Below are positions 1 to 7,396 of a DNA stretch of 10,492 nucleotides, in pieces. The DNA comes from Legionellales bacterium UBA4722 (GTDB lineage: Bacteria; Pseudomonadota; Gammaproteobacteria; DSM-16500). Position 1 is the first letter of the stretch. Each line of letters begins with the position of its first letter. Both the position numbers and the translations under genes were made by a program. Location: NCBI GenBank assembly GCA_002404295.1, contig DHJK01000020.1:25200-35691 (forward strand). The letters are read 5' to 3'. A model generated the notes under the pieces. That model was not told where the DNA came from. It ran no database searches and saw nothing but the letters and a program-made list of their open reading frames with translations.

Positions 1-42
1 GGTTGCTTCGCTCACGCTCGCAATGACAAAGGTGGAGTCGAT
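1..42. repeat. Partial copy of interspersed repeat family A
   Basis: The first 27 bases are identical to 4186-4212, the inner part of the right arm of the complete family A element at 4083-4231. Beyond base 27 the similarity continues loosely (a shared GTGGAG and a terminal CGAT-like end) to about position 42. The copy is cut by the window start, so a matching inverted arm may lie just outside. It ends about 10 nt past the stop codon of the minus-strand methyltransferase-like gene, so it would form part of that gene's 3' untranslated region. The core resembles a CGTCATTGCGAGC...GAAGCAACC type of palindromic repeat that I recall from many unrelated bacterial genomes. Confidence 0.8.
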
Positions 43-52
43 CTGGTACAAA

Positions 53-1639
53 TTATTTCACTTCAGTCAACGCCTTTTCCGTAAACGTAACCCATTCCTC
101 TGTTTCTTTTGATGCAGGATCTAATTCAAGTGCATGCTTGAAATGCACTAATGCATCTTCGTGTTTCTCTAAGTGATGCTCACACAATGCCATGTTATAG
201 AATAAACCAAATTGTTCTCCAACATACTGTTGTGCTTGTTGGTAATACTGTAAAGCTTGTTCATATTTTTTCATAGCATGGAAAAATACGCCAATCTCAA
301 ACAGGATGCATTCTGTTTTTGGCATGTGATAATAATTTGCTGCTAATCGCGGCATATTTTTAGCGATAAACGTAACTGTTTCTAAATCAGCTTCTGGAAT
401 AAGCGAAGTAATTTTTGCGCTGATTTTGAGATAAATATGCGGATCCCAGCAGGCGAATTCCATATGAGATGCTAATGTATCTAAATCGTAATCGGTAAAG
501 TGATCCCGAACGCGACTGTGTAATGTAAAATAATCGGATGGGCTCATTTTTTCAACCCAATCGGAAACTGCTACTTTAGTTTCTGGTAAATTATTTATTT
601 TAAAGCCGCTTGCGAAGACAGATGTTCTAATTCCTCTGCGAGGTGTTTGTAAAAAAGCATCGCCGCCACTGTTTTTAAAATATTCGCTGATGGCATGGAA
701 GTTTACCATCATTGAAAAACTACCGTGGAAAGAAATAGACGGATGGCCTAAATTATCCAAATGTTCGAGGGCGCCATAGCCTTTATCAGTGGATATAATA
801 AATAATTTATCTTTGCATAATTTTTTTAGAAATCGGATAGCGTGTATGGAGCCCATGGGGATCAAGAAGCTCGTAGAATGTAATTCTTTTTTATATAAAT
901 CAAGAATAGCGTCTAATTCAGGATCACCATAATAGGCGCTTTTGATTTCATGAATATTATAATCAACACCAATTTTATCCATTTGAATGGGGCGATTACG
1001 ATCCATGTTAGTTTCGTCGGTGTGTAAGCTAAATAATAATTCATATAACTTATGATCTTGCACTGTGAATGCATCGTGTGAAATGGTGTCAAAAATGTAA
1101 TTAGCAAATACAGTGAGTGGATTAACCAATAATTCTGGAGAAAGATTTACGTTTTGGCGAATTAAATGTAGAGGACGCTCTGCTTCCATATCGTATAAGG
1201 CAAAATCAATGATGCCTTGTTCAATATACGGTTTTAATGCGGGGTGTTCTTCCCAGTATTTAACATTATGTTTGGTAAAGTCGCTCATGATGTAATGAAA
1301 TTTAATATCTTTGATTTCTAACTCGTCTAGCAATTCGAGCAATGTCTTAATAAAATAAAAACTGAAACGACCAGAGCCTGTGCCTAGCTCCATGATGTAA
1401 AAAGGATGCTCTTTAGCCTCAGGGTGTAATTTGACCCAATCACGCATAAACGCTAACACAATTTTTGCATAACAAGCTGCGATGTAGGGATTGCTGGTGA
1501 TATAAAAAGGAACCTGATTAACCCAAGCATTAATGCCTTCTTTATCAAAATATTCGCGTTGTAGACGCCAAAGAGCAGATTGGGAAAAGCGTTTGTGTTG
1601 TTCTATGATAACTTTACGGTCTGTGGTTTCAGGTTTCAC
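53..1639 (-). CDS. SAM-dependent methyltransferase-like protein with C-terminal TPR repeats
   Basis: This encodes a 528-residue protein, probably cytoplasmic, with no signal peptide or membrane segment. Residues about 45-200 look like a Rossmann-type methyltransferase domain: ELGTGSGR at 84-91 matches the glycine-rich SAM-binding motif I, and HYIMSD at 115-120 fits the strand carrying the acidic residue after motif I. The arrangement loosely recalls the MidA-like family (COG1565 type), but that assignment is tentative. Residues about 443-510 form two TPR-like helix pairs, with the A-L-Y and ALELDP patterns typical of TPRs, which suggests a protein partner. The middle region (about 210-430) is unassigned. 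The start is GTG, supported by GAGGA at 1647-1651 seven bases upstream; the nearby ATG at 1651-1653 is out of frame. A candidate promoter lies at 1711-1739. The gene stands alone between repeats. Substrate and partner are unknown; a TPR protein with a degenerate methyltransferase fold is an alternative. Confidence 0.72.
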   Translation of the reverse strand: MKPETTDRKVIIEQHKRFSQSALWRLQREYFDKEGINAWVNQVPFYITSNPYIAACYAKIVLAFMRDWVKLHPEAKEHPFYIMELGTGSGRFSFYFIKTLLELLDELEIKDIKFHYIMSDFTKHNVKYWEEHPALKPYIEQGIIDFALYDMEAERPLHLIRQNVNLSPELLVNPLTVFANYIFDTISHDAFTVQDHKLYELLFSLHTDETNMDRNRPIQMDKIGVDYNIHEIKSAYYGDPELDAILDLYKKELHSTSFLIPMGSIHAIRFLKKLCKDKLFIISTDKGYGALEHLDNLGHPSISFHGSFSMMVNFHAISEYFKNSGGDAFLQTPRRGIRTSVFASGFKINNLPETKVAVSDWVEKMSPSDYFTLHSRVRDHFTDYDLDTLASHMEFACWDPHIYLKISAKITSLIPEADLETVTFIAKNMPRLAANYYHMPKTECILFEIGVFFHAMKKYEQALQYYQQAQQYVGEQFGLFYNMALCEHHLEKHEDALVHFKHALELDPASKETEEWVTFTEKALTEVK

Positions 1640-1646
1640 TTTTTAT

Positions 1647-1651
1647 TCCTC
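1647..1651 (-). promoter_or_regulatory. Ribosome binding site fixing a GTG start
   Basis: On the minus strand GAGGA lies seven bases before the GTG at 1637-1639. It is the only good Shine-Dalgarno match in the region, and the adjacent ATG (1651-1653) is in another frame. This supports GTG as the true start of the methyltransferase-like gene. Confidence 0.7.
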
Positions 1652-1710
1652 ATGATGGTGGCCATGGTATTTTAATAGGTATGCTGGGTATTTTGGTCAG
1701 CAGAATGCAT

Positions 1711-1739
1711 AGTATAATTAGAAAAAAGCAATAATTCAC
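1711..1739 (-). promoter_or_regulatory. Candidate sigma70-type promoter of the methyltransferase-like gene
   Basis: On the minus strand TATACT (1711-1716) is preceded by GTGAAT (1734-1739) at a 17-base spacing. The -10 box is good (5/6 to TATAAT) and the -35 is weak (TGA core only). Transcription would start near 1704, giving a leader of about 65 nt before the GTG start. This is a sequence match only. Confidence 0.45.
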
Positions 1740-1800
1740 GATAAATGAGTGAAGTTTACGACATTTTAGAGGGTTAGCATAAATTCAATCTTTGAGAAGG

Positions 1801-1972
1801 CGCTATTGATCGAGTCCCTTCCCCCTCCGGGGGAAGGAAGGGAAGGGGGAGTTAAATTTTTACATTAAATCTTTATTTGCTGTTTCGGAATGTGCTTTTT
1901 ACAATGATCTGTTACATTTTATTCCCCCTTCCTTTCCTTCCCCCGGAGGGGGAAGGGACTCGATCAGTAGCG
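1801..1972. repeat. Family B long inverted repeat (two 52-bp arms, 68-bp spacer)
   Basis: Arms 1801-1852 and 1921-1972 are reverse complements of each other over 52 bp with 3 mismatches. Each arm contains its own perfect 9-bp palindrome, CCTTCCCCC/GGGGGAAGG, with a 3-base loop (1817-1837 and 1936-1956). The element can therefore fold as one very long hairpin or as two smaller ones. The spacer (1853-1920) is AT-rich and has no open reading frame of note. I see no convincing target-site duplication. It lies 39 nt past the stop codon of the permease gene and upstream of the methyltransferase-like gene, both on the minus strand, and may act as a transcript end or mRNA-stabilising hairpin. A related sequence appears at 10473-10492, so it is dispersed. 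It may be a MITE- or REP-like non-autonomous element. Confidence 0.85.
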
Positions 1973-2011
1973 TTTTCGCAGAAATGATACAGTTGAGGTG
2001 GAGATGTAATA

Positions 2012-3964
2012 TTATATTTTCATCGGCAAAATCACCAATTCTTTACCTTGTAAATGCAACTGTCTTTGCAAGGTAGTAGGCGTTTCATTGTGCAAAATAC
2101 GCGTGATCCAGTTGTCATGTTCAAAAATTAACTTGCTTGCAAAGAAAATACAATTTGGATATTTTTTCCCCACTTTTTCCGCAAGTCCGGTTAATTTCTC
2201 TACAGTGTCTGTACCAAAAGCATCATAGCTTTCTGCCGCAAACCCATATTGTTGGCAATACTGTACAAAGTAATCCAATGTATCAGTGACTTGATGGCGC
2301 ATTTGTTCTAATGCTTCGCCCCCGGTAAAACTTTCAACATCCACAATACCAACGCTCAGGAAAATAAAGTTTTTAAAATGGCGGGGGAACATGCGGAAAA
2401 TACATAATAATGTGTGCATCCCTATGCCTTGGCTTTTGCCAACCATAATCACAGCGGTGGGTTGTGCTGGATCTGGGATAATAGGGTGTAAACTTTTTTC
2501 AGTGATAGGATGTTTGAGTTGCGCATCGAGATCCGCTAGTTTTTTATAAACGGTTTTATAATGTTTGTTAATCAATAAACAGAGTGAGATAACAGCACAG
2601 GTAATGAGTACAGTGACCCAGCCACCCGATTCAAATTTAGTGATCAATGTAATCATTAAAATGCCTGACGTAATAATAAAAGCAAACACTGAAAATGCGA
2701 GACGCCAAACCCAATAGGGTGATGCATTTCTTCTGCGTTTTGCCCAGTAAACGCATAAGCCTAATAAAGATAAAGAAAAAGTAACGAACACATTAATACT
2801 ATATAAAATCACAAGCCAAGAGACGCGGCCATGGCTCCATAGCAAAATCAACAGCGCGGAAATGCCAAATAAAATAAGACCATTTTGAACAACTAAGCGT
2901 GTTGAAAGATGACGAAAACGATTTGGAACCCAGTTATCCAATGCCATGTTAGCAAGTACAGAAGGTCCCCCTAAAAATCCAGTGTTAGCGGCAACAAATA
3001 ACAAACCTGCTTCTAATGTTAATGTGATATACAAACTTGCTTTGCCTAACCAGGAGTTACCTAAAATAGAATTGAAGACGACGGCATTTAATGTTTGGGC
3101 ATGGTTAGGATGCGCGTCCCAAAGTAAATACAACAATACAGTACCCGCTGCCATAAAGCTTAAGGAAATAGCCATGTAGAACATAGTCCATTTTCCAGTT
3201 GTTACGCGGGGTTCACTTAAACGGTTTACATTGTTTGAAACCGCTTCCAAACCTGTATAAGTACCGCTACCTAAGGAGTAGGCATGTAATGTGAGTGCAA
3301 GTAATGGGAACCAACCCATCACTTTGGCAGCATTTTGAGTATCAGTAATAGTGTCAGGGATAATGCTGAGTAAACCTTTGCTGTGCGCTGCGATCCCATA
3401 AATGATTAAGGAAAAATGAATGACGACAAAGCCTACAAAAATCGGTAAAAGAATTTTGATGGATTCTTTCATGCCACGCATATTTAGACCTAGCAAGAAT
3501 ATAATAACCATCGATTCAGCAAATAATTTATGGTGCAGAAATCGGTAGGGTAGAAAACTGAAAATAGCATCCATACCACTGGCAGTGGAGACCGTAATCG
3601 TTAACACATAATCTACAATAAGAGCGGCGCCCGAGATTAGCCCGATATAAGGGCCTAATAATTGTGTTGCGACTTTATAACCACCACCGCCGCTTGGGAA
3701 AAGTTCAATAACCTGGTTATAGCCTATAGAAATAATAAATACAGTGATCGCCATGGCTAGAGCAACATACAGCGCAAGATGTGTATGACCGCCAAGGGCA
3801 ACATACGCTTCTTCAGGACCATAACAAGAGGAAGAAAGGCCGTCAGCACCTAAGCCCACCCAGGCTAAAAAAGCGACTAAGGATACATGCCTTAGAATGT
3901 TTGGGCTGAACGGGTTAAGTGGGTCCCCGAAGAGGTAGCGTCTTAAGTCTTTGATAGTTGGCAT
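2012..3964 (-). CDS. APC-superfamily permease with a cytoplasmic C-terminal domain
   Basis: This 650-residue inner-membrane protein probably carries an amino acid or a related organic cation by secondary transport; the substrate cannot be read from the sequence. Twelve hydrophobic segments are visible at roughly residues 25-42, 62-82, 104-125, 150-165, 170-192, 216-235, 262-283, 308-330, 357-376, 381-402, 418-441 and 448-466. The first helix region has GLGADGLSSSCYGPEE (37-52), and SGGGGYKVA (91-99) follows the second; both fit the unwound substrate-binding TM1 and the conserved glycine-rich loop of this superfamily (PotE/COG0531 type). Residues about 500-650 are soluble with alternating strand and helix character, possibly a regulatory alpha/beta domain like that of universal stress proteins (inference). 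Most APC permeases are 430-500 residues, so the tail is an addition. The ATG at 3962-3964 has no close Shine-Dalgarno; AAGGTGAG lies too far away (18 nt) and no in-frame start lies nearer to it. Confidence 0.85.
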   Translation of the reverse strand: MPTIKDLRRYLFGDPLNPFSPNILRHVSLVAFLAWVGLGADGLSSSCYGPEEAYVALGGHTHLALYVALAMAITVFIISIGYNQVIELFPSGGGGYKVATQLLGPYIGLISGAALIVDYVLTITVSTASGMDAIFSFLPYRFLHHKLFAESMVIIFLLGLNMRGMKESIKILLPIFVGFVVIHFSLIIYGIAAHSKGLLSIIPDTITDTQNAAKVMGWFPLLALTLHAYSLGSGTYTGLEAVSNNVNRLSEPRVTTGKWTMFYMAISLSFMAAGTVLLYLLWDAHPNHAQTLNAVVFNSILGNSWLGKASLYITLTLEAGLLFVAANTGFLGGPSVLANMALDNWVPNRFRHLSTRLVVQNGLILFGISALLILLWSHGRVSWLVILYSINVFVTFSLSLLGLCVYWAKRRRNASPYWVWRLAFSVFAFIITSGILMITLITKFESGGWVTVLITCAVISLCLLINKHYKTVYKKLADLDAQLKHPITEKSLHPIIPDPAQPTAVIMVGKSQGIGMHTLLCIFRMFPRHFKNFIFLSVGIVDVESFTGGEALEQMRHQVTDTLDYFVQYCQQYGFAAESYDAFGTDTVEKLTGLAEKVGKKYPNCIFFASKLIFEHDNWITRILHNETPTTLQRQLHLQGKELVILPMKI

Positions 3965-4016
3965 AAATTTTTGGTAATCTGACTCACCTTAAGGTCTGTT
4001 CGAGTGAAGATTAGGA

Positions 4017-4045
4017 AGTATACTCCTCATGAATAGGTAAATCAC
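4017..4045 (-). promoter_or_regulatory. Candidate sigma70-type promoter of the permease gene
   Basis: On the minus strand TATACT (4017-4022) follows GTGATT (4040-4045) at 17 bases. The -10 is strong and the -35 weak, the same form as the candidate promoter of the methyltransferase-like gene. Transcription would start near 4010, giving a leader of about 45 nt. The family A element begins 38 bases upstream of the -35. Confidence 0.45.
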
Positions 4046-4082
4046 GTGGGATTTCAAACTATTCAGCGAGCTGCGCTGCTCC

Positions 4083-4231
4083 AATCGTGCCCTCTACTCT
4101 CGTCATTGCGAGCGGGAGCGAAGCAACCTAGTCTTTACAGAGCTGATTAGCAGCATGGGCTCACAAAAGCAGCGTTGAAAGACTAGGTTGCTTCGCTCAC
4201 GCTCGCAATGACGAGAGTGGAGAGCACGATT
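4083..4231. repeat. Family A long inverted repeat (two 54-bp arms, 41-bp loop)
   Basis: Arms 4083-4136 and 4178-4231 are reverse complements over 54 bp with 3 mismatches. The 41-bp loop (4137-4177) contains a small GCTG/CAGC hairpin at 4142-4154 and no coding sequence. The arm core is of the CGTCATTGCGAGC...GAAGCAACC type, and a partial copy lies at 1-42. The element occupies the divergent intergenic region between the permease gene (minus) and etfB (plus), leaving 94 bp for etf control. No target-site duplication is obvious. The whole is likely a non-autonomous, MITE-like palindromic element; a bidirectional terminator or transcription insulator is a possible effect. Confidence 0.88.
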
Positions 4232-4325
4232 AAAGCAAAAACAAATTTACCCAAATACTTTGCTTTTAAAAAAAACCACAATCAGTAATACTACCGGTTA
4301 TGAAAGGAATCAAGGACGAGGCACG
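4232..4325 (+). promoter_or_regulatory. Leader region of the etf operon with a strong ribosome binding site
   Basis: This AT-rich stretch must hold the operon's control signals unless the promoter lies within the repeat. I see no confident promoter: TTGCTT (4260-4265) and TAATAC (4286-4291) are 20 bases apart, which is too wide. AAGGA at 4312-4316 lies nine bases before ATG 4326 and sets the etfB start. Confidence 0.4.
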
Positions 4326-5075
4326 ATGAAAGTTTTAGTTACCGTAAAAAGAGTTGTTGATTACACCGTCCCGGTCCGCGTAAAAGATGATCAAACTGGA
4401 GTTGACACGGCAAATGTAAAAATGTCGATGAATCCATTTGATGAAATTGCGGTTGAAGAAGCGATACGATTAAAAGAACAAGGGATTGCTCACGAAGTGA
4501 TTGTGGTTTCAATTGGGCTACCTGTATGCCAAGACACATTGCGCACCGCACTTTCCATGGGCGCAGATCGGGCTATTTTGGTCGAGACTGATTTAGACAT
4601 CCAACCCTTGGCTGCCGCTAAAATTTTTAAAGCAATTGCGCTACAAGAATCACCTCAACTGATTATCTTAGGAAAACAAGCCATAGACAGCGATCACAAT
4701 CAAACAGGGCAAATGCTTGCTGGTTTGCTGAACTGGCCGCAAGCTACATTTATATCAAAATTAAAAGTAGAAAATAACTGTGTACAAGTCACCCGTGAAA
4801 TAGAAGGTGGATTAGAGACACTATTGTTGCAATTACCAGCAGTCATTACGACAGACTTACGATTAAATAAACCACGTTATCTTTCGTTACCACAGATCAT
4901 GCAAGCAAAGAAAAAACCTTTGCAGATTATGTCAGCATCCACATTACAACTTGATCTACAACCACGATTGAAAATAATAAAAGTGGTAGCCCCTCAAAAA
5001 AGGCGGGCTGGCATTAAAGTATCTTCAGTGACAGAATTATTCGATCGTTTGAAAAATGAAACGCAGGTTTGGTAA
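4326..5075 (+). CDS. etfB: Electron transfer flavoprotein subunit beta
   Basis: This is the beta subunit of the heterodimeric electron transfer flavoprotein. In the cytoplasm the flavoprotein accepts electrons from acyl-CoA and similar dehydrogenases and hands them to membrane ETF-ubiquinone oxidoreductase. The 249-residue length fits the family (about 250). Visible hallmarks are NPFDEIAVEEA (36-46), the AMP-binding segment GKQAIDSDHNQTGQMLA (116-132), and the signature region EIEGGLE (158-164) through TTDLRLNKPRY (175-185) to IMQAKKK (191-197), which includes the recognition loop that docks on dehydrogenases. The DxxxxQTG form of the AMP site fits canonical, non-bifurcating ETF. ATG 4326 is chosen because it has a good Shine-Dalgarno and the protein then begins MKVLVTVKRV as in homologues; an upstream TTG at 4260 would add 22 unrelated residues. 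It is the first gene of an operon: its stop codon TAA shares a base with the etfA ATG. Confidence 0.96.
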   Translation: MKVLVTVKRVVDYTVPVRVKDDQTGVDTANVKMSMNPFDEIAVEEAIRLKEQGIAHEVIVVSIGLPVCQDTLRTALSMGADRAILVETDLDIQPLAAAKIFKAIALQESPQLIILGKQAIDSDHNQTGQMLAGLLNWPQATFISKLKVENNCVQVTREIEGGLETLLLQLPAVITTDLRLNKPRYLSLPQIMQAKKKPLQIMSASTLQLDLQPRLKIIKVVAPQKRRAGIKVSSVTELFDRLKNETQVW

Positions 5076-6025
5076 TGAAAATTTTATTTTTGAGTGAACA
5101 TGATAATAAAAAATTACAGATATCTAATTATCATGTATTGACCGCAGCACAACAATTAGCGGGAGAAATTGATGTGTTAGTGATCGGTGATCATTGCGAA
5201 ACTGTTGTGCAAGCAGCACAAAAACTTCCTTCTATTCACAAAGTCTTGGTGGCTGATGCACCTGAATATGCGCATCAACTAGCAGAAAATAGCGCAGAGT
5301 TGATTGCGAGCCTTGCAAAAGAGTATCAGTATATAGTGGCCTCAGCCAGTGCATTTGGTAAAAATTGTTTACCAAGAGTTGCAGCGTTATTGGATCTTGC
5401 CTTAGTATCAGATGTCGTTACTATTATTTCACCTGACACATTTGAACGTTACATATACGCAGGCAATGCGTTAACTACTGTAGTTATAAATGAATCTATT
5501 AAAATTCTGACTATACGTCAAACAGCGTTTTCAGAGGCGGAACCAGATAAGAATGAAGTAGCGCCAGTGGAAATGATAAATACTGTTTTTGAAAATAAAC
5601 GTACTAAATTTATAAACCAAGAATTAACTAAAAACACACGACCTGAGTTAACTGCAGCAAAAATTATTGTTTCAGGCGGCCGCGGTTTTAAAAGTGCTGA
5701 AAATTTTAAATTATTAGAAAAATTAGCAGATCAATTAGGTGCTGCCGTTGGTGCATCGCGTGCAGCTGTTGATGCAGGGTTTGCACCTAATGATTATCAA
5801 GTAGGTCAAACAGGTAAAGTGGTCGCGCCTGATTTATATATAGCGATCGGTATTTCAGGTGCAATACAACATTTAGCAGGCATGAAAGATAGTAAAGTGA
5901 TTGTTGCTATTAACAGTGATCCGGATGCGCCCATTTTTGCAATCGCGGATTATGGGTTAGTTGCGGATTTATTTGATGTACTCATAGAAATTGAAAAGTT
6001 TATTAAGGATAAAGAATGCAATTAA
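5075..6025 (+). CDS. etfA: Electron transfer flavoprotein subunit alpha
   Basis: This 316-residue alpha subunit carries most of the FAD site of the electron transfer flavoprotein. The N-terminal half (about 1-170) is the pseudo-symmetric partner of EtfB. The C-terminal half is the conserved FAD domain, with GGRGFKS (201-207), GASRAAVDAGF (226-236), QVGQTGKVVAPDLY (242-255), GISGAIQHLAG (259-269) and AINSDPDAPIF (278-288). These positions and motifs are those of canonical EtfA, and the length is normal. ATG 5075 overlaps the etfB stop (TAATG), with a GCAGG ribosome site ending seven bases upstream; a TTG two codons earlier is a poorer choice. The overlap implies translational coupling, which suits the 1:1 complex. 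Its 3' end overlaps the next gene by 10 nt. The ETF-ubiquinone oxidoreductase gene is not in the window. Confidence 0.96.
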   Translation: MKILFLSEHDNKKLQISNYHVLTAAQQLAGEIDVLVIGDHCETVVQAAQKLPSIHKVLVADAPEYAHQLAENSAELIASLAKEYQYIVASASAFGKNCLPRVAALLDLALVSDVVTIISPDTFERYIYAGNALTTVVINESIKILTIRQTAFSEAEPDKNEVAPVEMINTVFENKRTKFINQELTKNTRPELTAAKIIVSGGRGFKSAENFKLLEKLADQLGAAVGASRAAVDAGFAPNDYQVGQTGKVVAPDLYIAIGISGAIQHLAGMKDSKVIVAINSDPDAPIFAIADYGLVADLFDVLIEIEKFIKDKECN

Positions 6026-7371
6026 CATTTTTAGGTGCAACAAATACAGTAACAGGGTCGAAATTTTTATTGAAGTTAGATAATAAAACCATTCTGATTG
6101 ATTGTGGATTATTTCAAGGATTAAAAGAATTACGTCTTAGAAACTGGGTAAAATTTCCAATTGACCCTAAAACAATTGATATCGTTATTTTAACGCATGC
6201 GCATATTGATCACAGTGGATATTTACCTGTATTGATGAAGAATGGATTCAGAGGTAAAGTGTATTGCTCTCATGCTACCAGAGATTTATGTGCCGTGCTG
6301 TTGCCTGATAGCGGATTTTTACAGGAAGAAGAAGCGAAAAATGCAAATAAATACGGTTACTCTAAACATCAGCCAGCAATACCTCTGTATACGCGTGCAG
6401 ATGCAGAACGTACATTAGAATTATTTCATCCGCTCGAATTTAGAAAAAAATATAAATTAGATGATGAAGCCTCTGTATCGCTGATACCTGCCGGGCACAT
6501 TTTAGGCGCAACGTTTGTTCAAATTAAAAATTACAATGAAACATTATTATTTTCAGGTGATTTAGGACGACCTAATGATATCGTCATGCATCCTCCATCG
6601 ATTATGCAAGAAGCGGATTATCTCGTTTTAGAATCAACGTATGGTAATCGCTTGCATGCAAAAGTAGATCCGTTGATTCAATTGGCTGAAGTCATTACCC
6701 GCACTGTGGAGCGGGGAGGTACGATTGTGATTCCAGCGTTTGCAGTAGGTCGTGCGCAACATATGTTATATTTAATGTATTTATTAAAAAAATCTAATCG
6801 TATACCTAGTGTGCCGATTTATTTAGATAGTCCTATGGCAAAAGATGCAACCGATATTTTTATGAAATATTCGTCGCAACATCGACTTGATGCAGAATTA
6901 TCGAAAAAAGTGTGTGAAGTGGCCACTTATATTAATTCAAAACAAGAGTCACAACTGTTAGATAAAGAAGTGTTTTCAAAAATTATCATTTCAGCCAGTG
7001 GTATGTTAGAAGGGGGTCGTGTGTTGCATCATATCAAAACATTTGCAAGTGATGAGCGTAGCACGATTGTGTTTACGGGTTATCAAGCTGCAGGTACGCG
7101 TGGCGCTGATATCATTCGTGGTAAACGACAGCTGAAGGTATTTGGAGAATCTATTGAAGTGAATGCCGAGGTCAGTGTATTAAGTAATATGTCAGCGCAT
7201 GCGGATTATGAAGAAATTTTAGAATGGTTAAGCCATTTTAATCATCATCCTAAAAAAGTATTTATCACGCATGGGGAGCCGGAAGCTGCGCTTTCGTTAA
7301 AAGAAAAAATTGAAGAGCGCTTTCATTGGACGTGCGTGGTTCCAGATTATATGTATACTGAGACGCTTTAG
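6016..7371 (+). CDS. Beta-CASP metallo-beta-lactamase-fold RNase-like protein
   Basis: This 451-residue protein of the CPSF73/RNase J-like superfamily is predicted to be a zinc-dependent endo- and/or exoribonuclease acting in the cytoplasm. All core motifs are intact: HAHIDH (61-66, motif 2), PAGHILGA (158-165, motif 3 His161), SGDLGRP (180-186, motif 4 Asp182), ESTYG (206-210, motif A), the beta-CASP insert with PAFAVGRAQ (240-248), SASGMLEGGR (326-335), GTRGADI (360-366), SAHAD (393-397) and THGEPEA (418-424, motif C His419). Overall it resembles the compact bacterial/archaeal CPSF-like type (YSH1/COG1236, about 430-470 residues) rather than RNase J, as it lacks the long C-terminal domain. 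ATG 6016 has AAGGA at 6005-6009 and lies inside etfA in another frame, so it is likely coupled to etfA. The functional link with ETF is unclear. A hydrolase on a non-RNA substrate cannot be excluded. Confidence 0.9.
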   Translation: MQLTFLGATNTVTGSKFLLKLDNKTILIDCGLFQGLKELRLRNWVKFPIDPKTIDIVILTHAHIDHSGYLPVLMKNGFRGKVYCSHATRDLCAVLLPDSGFLQEEEAKNANKYGYSKHQPAIPLYTRADAERTLELFHPLEFRKKYKLDDEASVSLIPAGHILGATFVQIKNYNETLLFSGDLGRPNDIVMHPPSIMQEADYLVLESTYGNRLHAKVDPLIQLAEVITRTVERGGTIVIPAFAVGRAQHMLYLMYLLKKSNRIPSVPIYLDSPMAKDATDIFMKYSSQHRLDAELSKKVCEVATYINSKQESQLLDKEVFSKIIISASGMLEGGRVLHHIKTFASDERSTIVFTGYQAAGTRGADIIRGKRQLKVFGESIEVNAEVSVLSNMSAHADYEEILEWLSHFNHHPKKVFITHGEPEAALSLKEKIEERFHWTCVVPDYMYTETL

Positions 7372-7396
7372 ATAAAGCCATTTGCATAGTTTTATC

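Noticed and set aside
1713..1718. Perfect TATAAT on the plus strand
   Set aside because: No plus-strand gene lies downstream for over 2 kb; it arises from the overlapping minus-strand TATACT region.
4083..4231. CRISPR array or tRNA-like structure
   Set aside because: There are only two arms in inverted, not direct, orientation, with no regular spacers and no cloverleaf with an anticodon arm.
4260..4325. Upstream extension of etfB from a TTG at 4260
   Set aside because: It adds 22 residues not seen in the family and has no ribosome site, while ATG 4326 has a strong one and matches the usual N-terminus.
4326..6025. Electron-bifurcating ETF
   Set aside because: EtfB has the AMP-type DxxxxQTG site of canonical ETF, and no ferredoxin, quinone reductase (FixC/FixX) or butyryl-CoA dehydrogenase gene is adjacent.
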